Source: Anaeromyces robustus (taxonomy: Eukaryota > Neocallimastigomycota > Neocallimastigomycetes > Neocallimastigales > Neocallimastigaceae). From it: DNA of 60,765 nt. The position numbers and the translations under genes were made by a program. Below the pieces are notes generated by a model that was not told where the DNA came from, did not search any database, and saw only the letters and a list, made by a program, of their open reading frames with translations. The stretch covers positions 67,501 to 128,265 of the forward strand of contig MCFG01000190.1 in assembly GCA_002104895.1 (NCBI GenBank), in the 5' to 3' direction. The stretch's first letter is position 1, and each line of letters opens with the position of its first letter. This document shows positions 1 through 13,145 of the stretch, piece by piece.

Positions 1-434
1 AAGCTTAAGATTTAATAAAGTTTGGTATTATTTTATATAAACAAAGTTTATATAAAATAATAACTTATATTTCAAAAATAAAATTTTAGTATTTTTTTTA
101 TATTAAAAATTATTATAGTCACATTTAGAAATAATTGTTTTAAAAGTAAACCATTGAAATGAAAAATAATATCGTAAATGTAATAGTAATGATATTAATA
201 TCAATAAAAATATTGTCGTAAAGAGAATAAATACATATGTATAAAATTTTATATGGAATAATTACGATAAGTGAAATTTATTGTTGTATACAAGTTGATC
301 AATCAGTTTGAAATCTAAAAATAGCTTTTAAATATTAAACATATAAAATAAATAAATAAATAAATAATACATATTTTAAACAAAAAAATACTAATATTTA
401 TATATAATAAAGATAGGGAAAGTCGTTAATCAAG
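1..434. other. AT-rich upstream region of ataxin-2 gene
   Basis: No ORF or RNA gene is visible. The stretch is AT-rich with an AAAT run (about 346-367) just upstream of the inferred start codon of the ataxin-2 homologue. It presumably holds the promoter and 5' UTR, but no specific element can be named. Confidence 0.5.
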
Positions 435-3400
435 ATGAACACTAGAAAAACCAACAGTGGTAGTGAAAGAATGCAGGGAGGAAGATCTCGTGGTAATCAA
501 AGAAAAGATCACTATAGAGATAGTGGAATGAATTCATTTCATAATAACAATTACCAAAGGTATTATTTTTTTTATAATATTTTTTTTTGTTAACCAATTA
601 CTTATTTATATTTCTACTTTAAAAATTACAATAAAAGACAAAAAATGAAGAATTCCAATATGATGAATAGAAATGACTCTTTTTCAAAGTCTCAAGAACG
701 TTTTGATAATAAAGATTCAGATTTTCCAGCATTAGGAGATTCACCAGATAGAAGAATGCATGACCGTTTGTTATTTGTTATTATGAATATGGTGGTAAGT
801 ATTGATTGTAATATTATTAGAGATAATTTTAATTAATAAAAATAAGCTATTATATTTAAAAATAAATAATCATATTTATGAATAAAAAATAGGGAACCAA
901 AGTTGAAGTTACTACGAAAAATGGTACTGTAATAGAAGGTATTTTACATGGAACAAATACTGAAAGTGAACTTGGAGTATGCTTAAAGATGGCTAAATAT
1001 AAAACTGGTGACAACAGTCAAAATAATTCATATATTCCAAATTTAATTATTATGGGAAAAGATTTAGCACAAATTTCAGTTACCAATCTCGAATTAAATA
1101 AACAAGAAAGAATGAGTTCAAGAGATAGTAATTACAAAAATATTATTTAAAATATATTTATTGATATATTTTTTATTTTTAATTAAATTTTATGCAATAC
1201 ATAATAGTTTATATGATTATTTATTAATTTTTTTTTTTTAATATTAAAGCGTTTAAAACTGATTCTGCAATTTCTGGAAAATCTGGTGAAATATTTGAAC
1301 GTCAGTTACAAAAATGGGAACCAGAAAAGGGAAATTATGATGTTAGTCTTGAATTAACTGACGATGGAAATGAAAAATGGGATCAATTCGAAACTAATGA
1401 AAAATTATTTGGTATTACAACAGATTATGATGAAGAATTATATACAACAGTTCTTGACCGTACAAAATCAGACTTTAAAAAACGTGAACAAGAAGCAATT
1501 AAAATCGCAGCTGAAATCGAAAAAGTAAAAAAAAAATTATAATTATTATTTTTTAAATTAAAAAAAAAATATTAATTGTTGAATAAAATAATTTTTTATA
1601 TAACTTAAACAGGCAGCTACTGAAAATATACATCTTGCAGAGGAACGTGGTCAAATAATAGATGATTATGATATTGACGAAGAAGATAGGTAAATTATGA
1701 TTTATTTTATGTAATCTATTGTAACTATAATTAAAATATAGGTAGATATTAATATTTTTAAATATCTATTAGATATGGTGCTGTAATTCGTAAACCAGGT
1801 AAATATGTACCACCAAATCTTCGTAAACAAATGGAAGCTAATGAAGCTAAAAAACAAATGAATAGAGATAATAAAAATAATACATATGAACAGAAAAAAG
1901 ATAAAGATAATAAAGTTAAATTGGAACAAAAAACAAATGACATTAAAAATGCAAAATCGACAACAAATAATAATAGTACAGTTACAACTATAAATAACAA
2001 TGTAAATAATAAAGATCTAGAAAAAGCACCTACAAATGCAAGTTCCGCAGTTACTACTTCATCTTCTGTTACTACTACTAATACTACTACTACTACTAAT
2101 AATAATAATAATAATAATACAACTGCTACAAATAATAATACAGTAATTCCACCTTCTAAAGGTCCATTAGCTAAAATCGAAAAGGTAAATTTAATATTTT
2201 ATATTAAATGTAATATACTATTTTATATTAATATTAGTTTATGAATAAATATCTAAAGCAATATTTAAATATAACATAATCTTAATAACATTATAATATG
2301 AAAAATATTATTTATAATTTAATAGAAAACTAATTATGATATACTTAGTAATAAGGGAATAAATCAAAATAATATGCAAGGTATTTATTTATTTTTTTTT
2401 TTTTCATTATATAATGTAGTAAAATATTTTGCTTTTATTGACAATTAACTTTTATTTAATAGAAAAATTAGCAAGTCATTTTAGACAATTCTCAAAGAAG
2501 GAAAAAGAACATTTACAACAAAAGAAACAAGCTATTATGAAAAGAGAAAAAGAAGGAATCTTTAGTGAATTTAAATCATTTAGTAAAAACTTTAAAGTAA
2601 GATTAATTAAATAATAATATTATTTAAATTAAAAAGTTTTTTTAACAATTTATTTTTAAATAAAATAATAGTTACCAGATTTCAAGGATTTACCATCAGA
2701 TAAAGATTTATTAGCTTCAGCTGATAAAACTGGAAAAGAATTATATAAAACAAATATTGAAAAAGAAAAGAAAGATATTACTAAAAAGGAAGTATCTAAA
2801 AAAGAACCTACTACAAGTAGTAAACAACCTAATCTCAAAAAATCACTTACTATACCATCCAATAATGAAGATTCATCAAACACTGTTACTTTATCAGCAT
2901 CTGCTGCATCAACTAATGCAACCAAACCTAATCAACCAACTAAACCTAAGACACCCGTATCTGCACAAGTATCTTCTGCTGTTGGAAAATCTGATACCAA
3001 AAATGATTCTACAGATCATAAAAATAAGAATAATAATGATAATGATATGACTGTTTCAGAATCTGTTAATTCTACAACTTCAACAGAATCTAAGAGTACT
3101 TCATTTAAATTTAATATAGAAGCTAGAGAGTTTAAACCAAATCCTTCTGCAACTGAATTTGTTCCATCTAAAAGTATGTCAGCAAAGGGTTCATCACAGT
3201 CTTCAAATGAAAAAAGTAATATATTTAATAAGAGAAATCAAAAAGGAAACATATCAATTCATAACATTTATGTTAAAGGTTTCATGAAAACAAACAATCA
3301 AAATGCTAAGAATAATACTAATGTTAATCAAGGATCGGCTACATGGTCTTATGGTTCTAGGCCATTTAAATCACAATTTTCTGTTACCTATGATGATTCA

Positions 3401-4287
3401 ATGTATCCACCAATGGATCAACAATTTGGATACTATATACAACCAATTCCATATCAAGTAATTATTATTTTATTATATATAGTTATTTTTTATTATTTTT
3501 TTTATAGGTTCTTTGAATATATATATAGAAATTATAACAAAATGGTTTTTATTAATTCATATAAATTTAATATTTAATATTAAAATATATTTATTATATG
3601 TTTTATATCAATAGGGTCATCCTGCAGTAATGAGAAGACAATATATTCCAATTTCAATGCAACCTGGAACAATTTCATACCCAGTAATTTTTTTTTTTTT
3701 TTTTTTTTTACATTATATTATATTAAATAATAAATATATTTATTAATAAATATATAAATATCAATTTATGTAGTATGTTCCCCCTGCTTATGCTGCTCCA
3801 ATGACTCATAATAGACCCGTTTATCCACCAAATATGATGGCTGCTCCAATGGCTCCAAGAATATATCAAGGTTTATAAATATATACGTTTATATTAAATA
3901 ATGAATTATTATGTATATTTAATATAATCATCTTTTAATTAAAAAATCTTTTATATATATTAAATATATTAAATATATTAAATATTTTATAATATAGCAC
4001 CTGTAATTGTACCAACTTATCCAACTGAAATGATTCCACAATTCCAAATGATTCCTCAACAACCTATTGTAATTGAACCAACCATGATACCAGCAGCACA
4101 AGGTATACCACAAACAGTATTTATAACAGAACAAATGATGGGTAAGTAAAATAAATAAGTTATTCAATAAATTAATAATATTTATTTTTTTTTTTTTTAG
4201 TAAAAAAATATATAAACTAATTTTTTGTTAATACTTACTTAAATTATAATATAAGCAGAAGTACCACCAGAACAACAACAATCATAA
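435..4287 (+). CDS. Ataxin-2 / Pbp1 homologue (Lsm, LsmAD, PAM2), 13 exons
   Basis: Inferred exons: 435-559, 638-794, 893-1127, 1250-1524, 1613-1689, 1773-2184, 2326-2380, 2463-2596, 2672-3457, 3615-3683, 3774-3870, 3998-4141, 4256-4287. They join without frame breaks into 865 residues. Visible domains: an Lsm fold (about 85-170, RLLFVIMNMVGTKVEV onward), an LsmAD domain (about 173-262, ending RYGAVIRKPGKYVPP), an Asn/Thr-rich disordered segment, and a PAM2-type poly(A)-binding-protein motif (about 636-655, FNIEAREFKPNP). The tail is Pro/Met/Gln-rich. Known family role: a cytoplasmic RNA-binding protein in stress granules and mRNA stability that contacts poly(A)-binding protein. The start is the first ATG in frame with the Lsm exon; the N-terminus is Arg/Gly/Asn-rich. 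Domain identity is secure; the short 3' exons rest on splice phase alone. Confidence 0.92.
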
Positions 4288-5064
4288 ATAAAATTGAAGA
4301 ATATAAATTTTTAAAAATTTTTTATATAAAAGCATTAATTTAAAACTGAAAAAGTATTTTAAATACTACAAACCATAATTTTTTTTATTCTTTTTTTCTT
4401 TTTATATTTATTTCTCTCTTTCTCTTTCTCTTTCTTTCTTTTTTTATTTTATTTTTTTTTTATATTTTTATAGTTTTTTTCAACCAAAAAAAAAAAAAAA
4501 AAAAAAAAAAAAGAAATATTATTTTAAACTAACACAACAATAATCACCCATTAATATAATATAATCTCAACATAATATGTAATAAAAATAACATTCCTCA
4601 AAAATTAGTAATTTTTTTTAATATACAATATCAATTTAAAGTTTTTTTTTTATTTTGCAAAAATTTTAATTTCATTTTTTTCTTTTTTCTTTTTTATTTT
4701 TTTATTTTTTTCTCTTTAAAAAAAAAAAAGAAAAAAAAAGAAAAAAAGAAATTAATAAAAAAGAAAAATAAAGAAAGAAAAAAATAAAAGAAATATAAAA
4801 AGAAACATAAATAAAATCAAAAATAAAGAAAAAAAAAAAGAAAAGAAAAGAAAAGAAATAATTTAATTAAGTCAAATGATAGAAATAGATATTTATAAAA
4901 ATTTTATCATATAATAAGAATTTTTTATTTTTTTTTTCTTAGAAGTAAAACCTCATCAACAATTGAAATTGATTTTTAAATTAATAAACAATAAAAAAAA
5001 AATAATAATTAGAAACCAAAATAAATATATGTATAAAAGAAAGTAAGAAAGAAAGAAAGGAAAG

Positions 5065-5113
<49 letters not shown>

Positions 5114-6929
5114 AGGAAGGTAAAAGTTTTTTTTTTAAACAAAAGGGAATATAGTTTAAAACAAATAATTATATAAAAATTGTTTATTTATATTTTATAT
5201 TTGAAATTAGAATCAATATTGCATTTAAACAAAAAAAAAATTAATAATAATAATAATAATTATAATTTAATGAAAAATTATATATAAAATAAATATAAAG
5301 AAAAAAGAGAAAAAAAAATGAAAATAAAATAAAAAGAAAAAAGAAATAAATAAAACTTTTTTTTTTTTTAAAAAAATATTTAATTATTTTTTTTTTTATT
5401 TATATAATATTTATTATTTTATTATTATTATTATTTTTAATATAATATTTTATTTATTCATATTTTAATTTAATATATATTTTTATATTTTGAATTAATA
5501 TCCTTTTTTTTTTATTTTTTATATATTATTATTATTTTCAAAAGAATATATTCAAAATTTTTCTACTTCTTTATTTTTTTGCTTATGTTATTTTATTTTA
5601 ATTCATTATTTTTAAAAATCTCTGATACCTCTAAAATTTTTAAATTTAATATAAATTAATTTTATTGTTTTTTTTTTTTTTTTTTTTATATTGTTATATT
5701 TTTTTTATTTTTTTATTTTTTTTTTATTTTTATTTTTTTTTTTTAATGTTATAAAGAATTAAAAGCAAAAATTCCTTTATAATACATTAAAAAAGAAAAA
5801 AGAAAAAAGTAAAAAAAAAGAAAAAAAAAAAAAAAAAGAATTAAAAAGTAAATATTAAATTATTATAATTTTTTATATGTAAATTTTTTTTAATTTTTTT
5901 CCTAATTAAAAATAAATAAAAAAGTAGAACAAAAAACAAAAAAAAAAAACAAATGAAAAAAAAAAAAAGAAAAACAAAACAAAAAACAAAACAAAAAACA
6001 AACAAAAAAGAAAAAAGAAAAAAAAAAAAAAAAAGAAAAAAAACAAAACAAAACAAAATACAAAAAAGAAAAACAAAACAAAAAAAAATGCACACATAAA
6101 AAAAAAAAAACAAATACATAATAATAAAATAGTAGAAAAAAAAATTAAAAAAAAATAATAATAGAAAAAAAAAAAGAAATAATAAAGAAAATAATAATAA
6201 AAAAAAAGAAAATAATAAAGAAAAATAAAAAAAAAATAAGATAAAATAAAATAAAATAAAATAAAAATAAAATATAATAAATAAATAAATAAATTAATAA
6301 ATAAATAATAATAATATATAAAAAAATAATAAAAAAGAGTATAAATAATCAAAATGAAATATATAGTTTAAAAAATGAATAAAGTAAAATAAAAAAATAA
6401 ATAAATAAAAATATTAATAAATAAATAAATAAATAATAAATATTTAATAAATAAATAAATAAATAAATAATAGAAATAAAAATACAAGAAAAATAAAATA
6501 ATAATAATATAATAATTAAAATTTTGAGAAAGTAATAAATTTATAATGATAGTAGTATGATTTAAAATAATAAATAAAACGGTATAAGAAGAAATGAATA
6601 AAAAGAAAAAATAAAAATAAAAAATAGAATATAAAAAAGTAAAATTATAAGTAATAGTTATTAGACATAATATATAATGGATAAACGAATATTATATAAA
6701 CTTTTAAGGGATTAAACATTAACAATTTTAATACAAATATTAAAATAAATAAACATAATAAATAATTATTTATAATTATTTATAAAAAATTATAAAACAT
6801 ACAATGAATGAAATTAAAGAAAAAAGTTTTTTTATTCTATTATATCTTTATACATTTTATATTTTATTTATAATATTATAATTTAAAGAAAAATATAAAT
6901 AAAATATATGTATATTCTTATTTTTTTTA

Positions 6930-6960
<31 letters not shown>

Positions 6961-7399
6961 TTTCTCTTCATTTTACTAATATTTTCTTTATTTTATATTT
7001 TCTCAATTTTTTCAGTATTATATATTATTTTTATTTTATCAATATAATTTATTTTCACCTAACGATTTTCACCATATTCTTTATCTTCTCTTCTCTGTTT
7101 TTTCTATCTTCAATTCTCTATAGCATTTTTGAATAATTTTTTTTAATTAATTATAACAAAAAACTAATTAAAATTTTTCTAAAAAATTAACTAAAAAAAT
7201 TTTAATTAAAAAAGTTTAATCATTAGATAATCTATAAAAAAAAATTTTTTTTTAATATTTTATATTAATTTCTTAAAAAAAATAACTAAAATTATATTAT
7301 TTTCTATATTTTATATGATATAATTTTATTAAACATTATAATTAGCTTTTTTTTTTTTATTACTTTTTTATATTTAAATTATTATAAAATAATATAAAA
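4288..7399. other. 3.1-kb simple-sequence intergenic desert
   Basis: No gene seen. It holds a CT-rich block (about 4381-4450), an A45 tract (5065-5109), and T-rich then A/G-rich blocks. Between about 5760 and 6660 the + strand is almost wholly A with scattered G, AAAT and AAAAC repeats. Hydrophobic Phe/Leu/Tyr-only ORFs on the - strand here are translations of poly(A) and are not genes. Confidence 0.7.
5065..5109. repeat. A45 homopolymer
   Basis: This is an uninterrupted run of adenines, among the longest in the window, inside the ataxin-2/Kelch intergenic region. Confidence 0.9.
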
Positions 7400-8304
7400 A
7401 TGTTAAGTTGTTATAACATTGAAAGTAATGCTCCTCCTTCACCAAGAATTGGTCATAGTATACATTATTTAAAAAAAAGAAAAGAAATTGTTTTATTTGG
7501 TGGAGCAAGTATAGAAGAAGGAACAAGTAATGAAATATATTTATATAATCTTAAAAAAAATGCATGGACAAAACAAAAAGTTATCTATAAAGAAGTGAAT
7601 GGAAAATTATCAACAATTCCAGAACCAAGATATGAACATACTGGTGTTATAGTTGAAAATAATAGAGGAGAAGAAGAATTATTTATATTCGGAGGGACAA
7701 ATGGGGTCAAATTATTAAATGATTCTTTCATGTACAATTTTGGTAAATATTTAAAATATCTATTTTAATTTAAGATATTATTTTTATATAGTTTTATTTA
7801 TAAAATTATATAGTTTATATATATATTATAATAATACATTTTAAATAAAGAATAATTAACAGAATATATCATTTTATATATGTCTTAATGTAATTTCAAA
7901 TTAATTTTTATTAATAGAAACAAATATTTGGAGAGAAATTAAAACAACAGGAGATATTCCTCTACCACGTTCAATAAATTCAGGAGTATATGTAAATAAT
8001 TCGTTTTTAAAAAATTCTTTAGTTATTTTTGGTGGAAGCCAATATAATACTCAAGCTATTAATGATTCATCAACTTATATATTAGATATGAGTAATTATA
8101 CACTTTTTTTTTTTTTTTTTTATTTTTTTGATATTTAGTATTTTATTTATTAGAATATTTATTTATTGTATTATTATATTAACATTTATGAATATAATAA
8201 AATTATGTCTTAATAAATGAGATAATGTATAATACTAAGTAATAATAATATAATAATAGTAATAGTGTGTAATAATATTAATTATAATATATAATATAAT
8301 ATAG

Positions 8305-8359
<55 letters not shown>

Positions 8360-8398
8360 TATAATAATATATAATAATAATAATAATATATAATAATA

Positions 8399-8462
<64 letters not shown>

Positions 8463-8909
8463 TAATATAATTAATAATGAATAACTGTATTATTAATATT
8501 AATATTAATATATTCTTTTTATTTTAATATAAACAGGCACATTCATATGGAAAAAAATTAATCCTTCACCTTCACCTTCTATTCGTTTAGGACATACTAT
8601 GTCATATAATCATCTTACATCAGAAATATATCTATTTGGAGGTTTAAATAATTCAGAGGTATATAATGATTTATGGATATTTAAATGTAATTCTTTAACA
8701 TGGGAAAAAGTTATTGACGATGAATCTAATTCACCAAAAGCTCGTTCAGGTCATACTTCTGTTATAGATTCTAATACTTTATATATATTTGGAGGTATGC
8801 AAAGTAATCCTCCTCATGTATTTGAAGATATCAATGCTTTTAGTATACGTAAGAAAATAAATATTATTAATTTATATAATTATTATAGAATTTAAATTAT
8901 AAAAATTAA

Positions 8910-8946
<37 letters not shown>

Positions 8947-9415
8947 AATTCTTTAATAAAATATTATTATGTATATATTTACTATAAAAGTTGAAAAAAA
9001 ATGGAAAACTATTGATCCAGTTTTATGTACTTCTGAATCATATAAACCAAGATTAGGTTTGGCATCTTGTTTAATTGGTATACCAAAAGAAAAAAAGAAT
9101 ACAAAATTACTAATGTCAAAAAGTAATGAAGAAATAAATCAACCTGAAAATTTATCATCTACTTCGACAAATGAAAAAGAAAAAGAAACAAAAAAAGGAA
9201 AGGAAACAGATAAAAATCAAGAAAATAATTTGAATAACATAAATGATAGTACTAATAGTGATAACAATAATAGAAAAATTCAAGAAATTAGTTTTAATGA
9301 AGAAGAAAACTATTTAAAAGAAGTATCAGAAAGTGATAATGTAAATAGTATAGCATTATTTGGAGGTGCAGATTTTTATGGCATATATAATGATTTATAT
9401 TTAATGAAAATATAA
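7400..9415 (+). CDS. Kelch-repeat beta-propeller protein, 4 exons
   Basis: Inferred exons 7400-7742, 7918-8091, 8537-8848 and 8991-9415 give 417 residues. Five or six Kelch blades are visible from the recurrent PR.GH/S..., [IL]FGG and W motifs: PSPRIGHS, IVLFGG, LFIFGG, LVIFGG, IYLFGG, LYIFGG and a last IALFGG. The final FGG blade is split from its PR..L strand by a charged Lys/Glu/Asn-rich insert of about 80 residues. The family is protein-interaction propellers such as Rab9-effector p40 (RABEPK) and tip-elongation-type Kelch proteins; the exact orthologue cannot be told. Intron 2 (8092-8536) carries a long TAA microsatellite. ATG 7400 is the first in frame, with the first Kelch strand following within 10 residues. 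Confidence 0.88.
8308..8462. repeat. Imperfect (TAA)n microsatellite in Kelch intron 2
   Basis: Dozens of TAA/ATA triplets with TATA interruptions lie between exons 2 and 3 of the Kelch gene. They account for most of the intron's length, which is much larger than the other introns of this gene. Confidence 0.9.
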
Positions 9416-9700
9416 AAAAAAAAAAAAAAAAAAAAACACTTTTGCTTATATCATTATTTAAAAATAATTTTATTATAATTTTATTTATTCATATTTAATA
9501 TTATTTATTTAAAAATTTATTATAATTAACAATGAATATCCTTTACACCAATTCTTTTTATAATTGGAATTATTTAAATATAAAAAAAAAATAATTGAGT
9601 AAATATTAAAACAATATCATATCATTTATTTCATTCTATATTAAAACAAAAAAGTAAATAAATAAACAAATAAATTTATATATATAAATAGATAAATATA

Positions 9701-9735
<35 letters not shown>

Positions 9736-10814
9736 GTAAATACTAAGTTCATGCTTAGTTTTTTAAAAAAATTAATAATTAAGATTATTTATAAATTTAT
9801 TTATTTATTTATTTATTTATTCATTTACTATAAAAGAAAATTTGTCATAATATATTTAATAATATATTGAACAATATATTAATATTAATGTATATTAATA
9901 ATATATAATATAATATATTTACCTTATATGTAATTATCCAATAAACTGTTAAAAAAATGTTTAATAATTTGATAGATTCATTGTTACACAATAAGAATTA
10001 GAGAATTAATAACAATATATTATAATATATTCTTTTATATTATATTATATTTAATATATTTTGAAATTTTTTTATTTTATTAATGAAAATTATTTATTGC
10101 AATAATAATTAAATATAGAATTTTTCACGTTTTAAAGTTATAATATATTATCTGTAATATATTATATTAATTTTATATAATTTAATTATATATTTATTTA
10201 TTTATTTATTTATTTTCTGTTACTTCTTTTTGTTACCTTTTTTTTTTTTTTTTTTAGTTTTTTTTTTTTTTTTTATTATTATTATTTATTTAAAGAAATT
10301 TATTCAAAATAAAAAAAAATATATATATATAAATATTTGATGTAAAGAAAAATATCTTTAATTTTAATTTAATTTTAATAAAGTGCGTATAATTATAAAA
10401 TATTCATTTTATAACTTTTTGTTTTTTTATAAATTGAATATTAATAATAATAGTAATAATAAAACACTTTATAAAAAATTTCATATTAATATAAGAAGAA
10501 ATCATATTTACAAATTTCAATAAAAATATATATAAATAAAAATTTATTGAAGATTATATCTATCATCAAAATAAATATTTTTTTTATTAAAAAAAAAAAA
10601 CAAAAAACAAAAAACAAAAAACAAAAACAAAAAGGAAAGAAAAAGAAAAAGAAAAGAAAAGAAAAGAAGAAAAAATAAAAGTAAAAGAAAAATAGTTTTA
10701 TTTCTTAGAAATATTAATAAATAAATTAATTTATATAACATTCAAATAATTTTTATATAAATATATAGACATATCAATCATATCAATTATTGCATAATAT
10801 ATAAATTATTCAAA
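9416..10814. other. Intergenic AT-rich region with AAAT/TTTA arrays
   Basis: No gene seen. It contains AAAT runs (about 9700-9735), a TTTA run (about 9796-9822 and 10190-10213), poly(T) tracts, and an AAAAC/AAAG-rich block (about 10590-10690) that likely lies in the promoter or 5' UTR of the next gene. Confidence 0.6.
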
Positions 10815-11456
10815 ATGGATTATAGTGGAGAATCTGAATCTTTTAATATTAAATTAGGTGGTGATGACTATTATACTAAAGATAAAGCATATCAAAATGA
10901 ATTATCATTTTATAAAAGATTACAATTAAATCATGGAGATAAATTTGTTTCACCAAAATATGTAACTATAATTGTATTAGCTACCATATTTGATTTTTTA
11001 TTAATTATAGCTGATTTAATAATAAGATTGTATTCCAATTCATTTAAATCTTTAATAAAAGTAGAAAAGATTATGACTTATATAATTATTGCTCTACGTT
11101 CAGTATATTTTATTTTATTAATTGTTAAACTTGTAATCAGTGGAAAAAAATTTTTAAAAAATATATTATTTATTATCGATGGAATAATAGTTATTGCTGC
11201 TTTTGTTTTAGCAATAATATTCAGTGGCTTAAATAGAATAGCTTTTTCTCTAGTAATTGTATTAAGATTAATATTAACAATTCAAATGGTTAAAAATAGT
11301 AATAAGAAAATGAAGAAAAAGCAAGAAGAAGAAATTAATTTCTTCTCAAAACGTATGAATGAACAATTTGAAAGAGAAAAAACTGTAAGAAAACATATAC
11401 AAAGTCAAATTGATGATAATAAAATGAAAATACAAATGTTAACAGGAGGATTCTAA
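10815..11456 (+). CDS. Hv1-like voltage-sensor-domain membrane protein with coiled-coil tail
   Basis: This intronless ORF encodes 213 residues: a soluble N-terminus (1-47), four hydrophobic helices (about 48-72, 86-109, 117-136, 140-160) and a charged coiled-coil tail (162-208). Order and spacing match voltage-gated proton channels (Hv1/HVCN1): S1 IFDFLLIIADL, S2-S3 KLVISGKKFLKNILFIIDG, S4 VIVLRLILTIQMVK. By hand alignment D60 corresponds to the Hv1 selectivity Asp (human D112), D122 to D174, K105 to K157 and R151 to R205. The S2 Glu (L101), S3 second Asp (A133) and the second and third S4 Arg (L154, Q157) are absent, while K160 sits at the fourth position. Topology and sequence favour an Hv1 relative; whether it conducts protons or senses voltage is unknown. 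An unrelated four-helix protein remains possible. Confidence 0.62.
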   Translation: MDYSGESESFNIKLGGDDYYTKDKAYQNELSFYKRLQLNHGDKFVSPKYVTIIVLATIFDFLLIIADLIIRLYSNSFKSLIKVEKIMTYIIIALRSVYFILLIVKLVISGKKFLKNILFIIDGIIVIAAFVLAIIFSGLNRIAFSLVIVLRLILTIQMVKNSNKKMKKKQEEEINFFSKRMNEQFEREKTVRKHIQSQIDDNKMKIQMLTGGF

Positions 11457-12541
11457 GATTGATAAATTATATTTATATTCATTAATTTCTTTTTATCTTT
11501 ACCATTTTTATATAAATATTAACATTAAAAAAAGGAAAAACAAAAAAATGCATACCCATTTTTGAAATGGTAAAATGGAAAAAGACAATAAAAAATATAA
11601 AGAATTATTTAATAATAATAGAAAAAAAAAAGGTTTTTAAAACTATTTTTTTTTTATTTCTTTAAATTACCCACCTATAAATTAATTATTTTATTATCAA
11701 TTTTTATTTTTACAGAAACATATAATATAGATAAATGAATTATAAATGATAAATATTTATCATATTTTTTAATATTTTTTATCATTTATATATAGTAAAT
11801 ATTTCTTTTTATTTTTTTCTTCTTATTTAAAAAAAAATAATAAAAAATAAAATAAAATAAAAAATAAATTTAAGAAAAAAAAAAAAAGTACAATAGAAGA
11901 AATAATAGAATTTACAAAAATATATATTTCTTAGTACAAATAACATGTAAAAATTTAATTAGATATATATTTATTAATAAGAATAATTAAAATCAATTAT
12001 ATATATATTATTATGTTTTAAACTAAGAATTAAAAAAAAAAAATAGAAAAATTTATATTAGAATTTAAATAAATAATAGGAAAAAGCTAAAAAAAAAAAA
12101 AAAAATAAAAATAAAAATAAAAAAATAAATAAAAATTTATATAAAAATTACATTATATAGAATTCTATAAAATAACTAATAATTTGATTTATTTTATATA
12201 TATTAATTATCTTTGCAATATTATATGATATAATGATATTATTTTAAAGTAATATTATTTTATTTTTCAAAATATATTTTTTTTTTATTGTATATATATA
12301 TATATATTTATAAATGATTCTTTATGGATAATCATAATAAAAGGAATTATTATTATTAAAATTAAATATAAATTTAATTCTCTTTTGTTATATAAAAAAT
12401 ATTTTTTTTCAATGGTATTATTGATAACAATAAAATAGAGCCAATGCCAAGTACTCTAATAATTCTAATAATAATATTTATATTGTACTAAATATAAAAA
12501 AAAAATAATATTTATAAAAATATTAAAATTTTCATTTTATA

Positions 12542-12573
<32 letters not shown>

Positions 12574-13145
12574 GTTGTTGTTGTTGTTGTTGTTGTTGTA
12601 ATTGTTGTTATTATTTTCAGTTATTTGTTATAATTTTTACATTTTTTTTTATTCTATATGTTATTCTAAACATATATTAATTCTTTTTTTTTTATTAAGA
12701 TTCATATAAAATACTAAATAAATTCTGGCAAATAATCTAAAAATTTCGTTTTTAATTTATAATAATTTTTATGAATTAAAAAAATATTTAATATATATTA
12801 AAAAAAACATTGTACAACGTTTTTTTTTTATTTGAAATATTTAAAAAGTATATATATATATATATATAGTTTTATATATAAATTTATCTACTATTTTAAA
12901 AAAAATTTTTTTTTATGATATCATAAAATCCTAATTACATTTCTTAAAATTTAAATTTTCAATTTTTTTTTAAATTAATTTAATAATAATAATAATAATT
13001 ATAGAAAATTAAAAATTAATTGAAATTTGTTTTAATAATCTTGTTCATTAATATAAAATATCATTGAAAAATAAAAAATATAAAAAATATATAATAATAA
13101 TAAATAAATTATAAAGAAAATTTTTTTTCAATAAAAAATTAAGAA
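11457..13145. other. Intergenic AT-rich region
   Basis: No gene seen. It holds A/T homopolymers, TA runs, and a TTA then TTG triplet array at about 12546-12615 (AAC/CAA on the other strand) that is not in any convincing ORF. The sequence before 13146 is presumably the MLH1 promoter and 5' UTR. Confidence 0.55.

Noticed and set aside
5841-6352. Long - strand ORFs rich in Phe/Leu/Tyr
   Set aside because: They are translations of A-rich + strand sequence (AAA/AAT/AAC runs), present in several frames at once and without any non-repetitive segment.
12546-12615. TTA/TTG triplet array as a coding poly-Asn/Gln tract
   Set aside because: No ORF with non-repetitive flanks extends through it on either strand.
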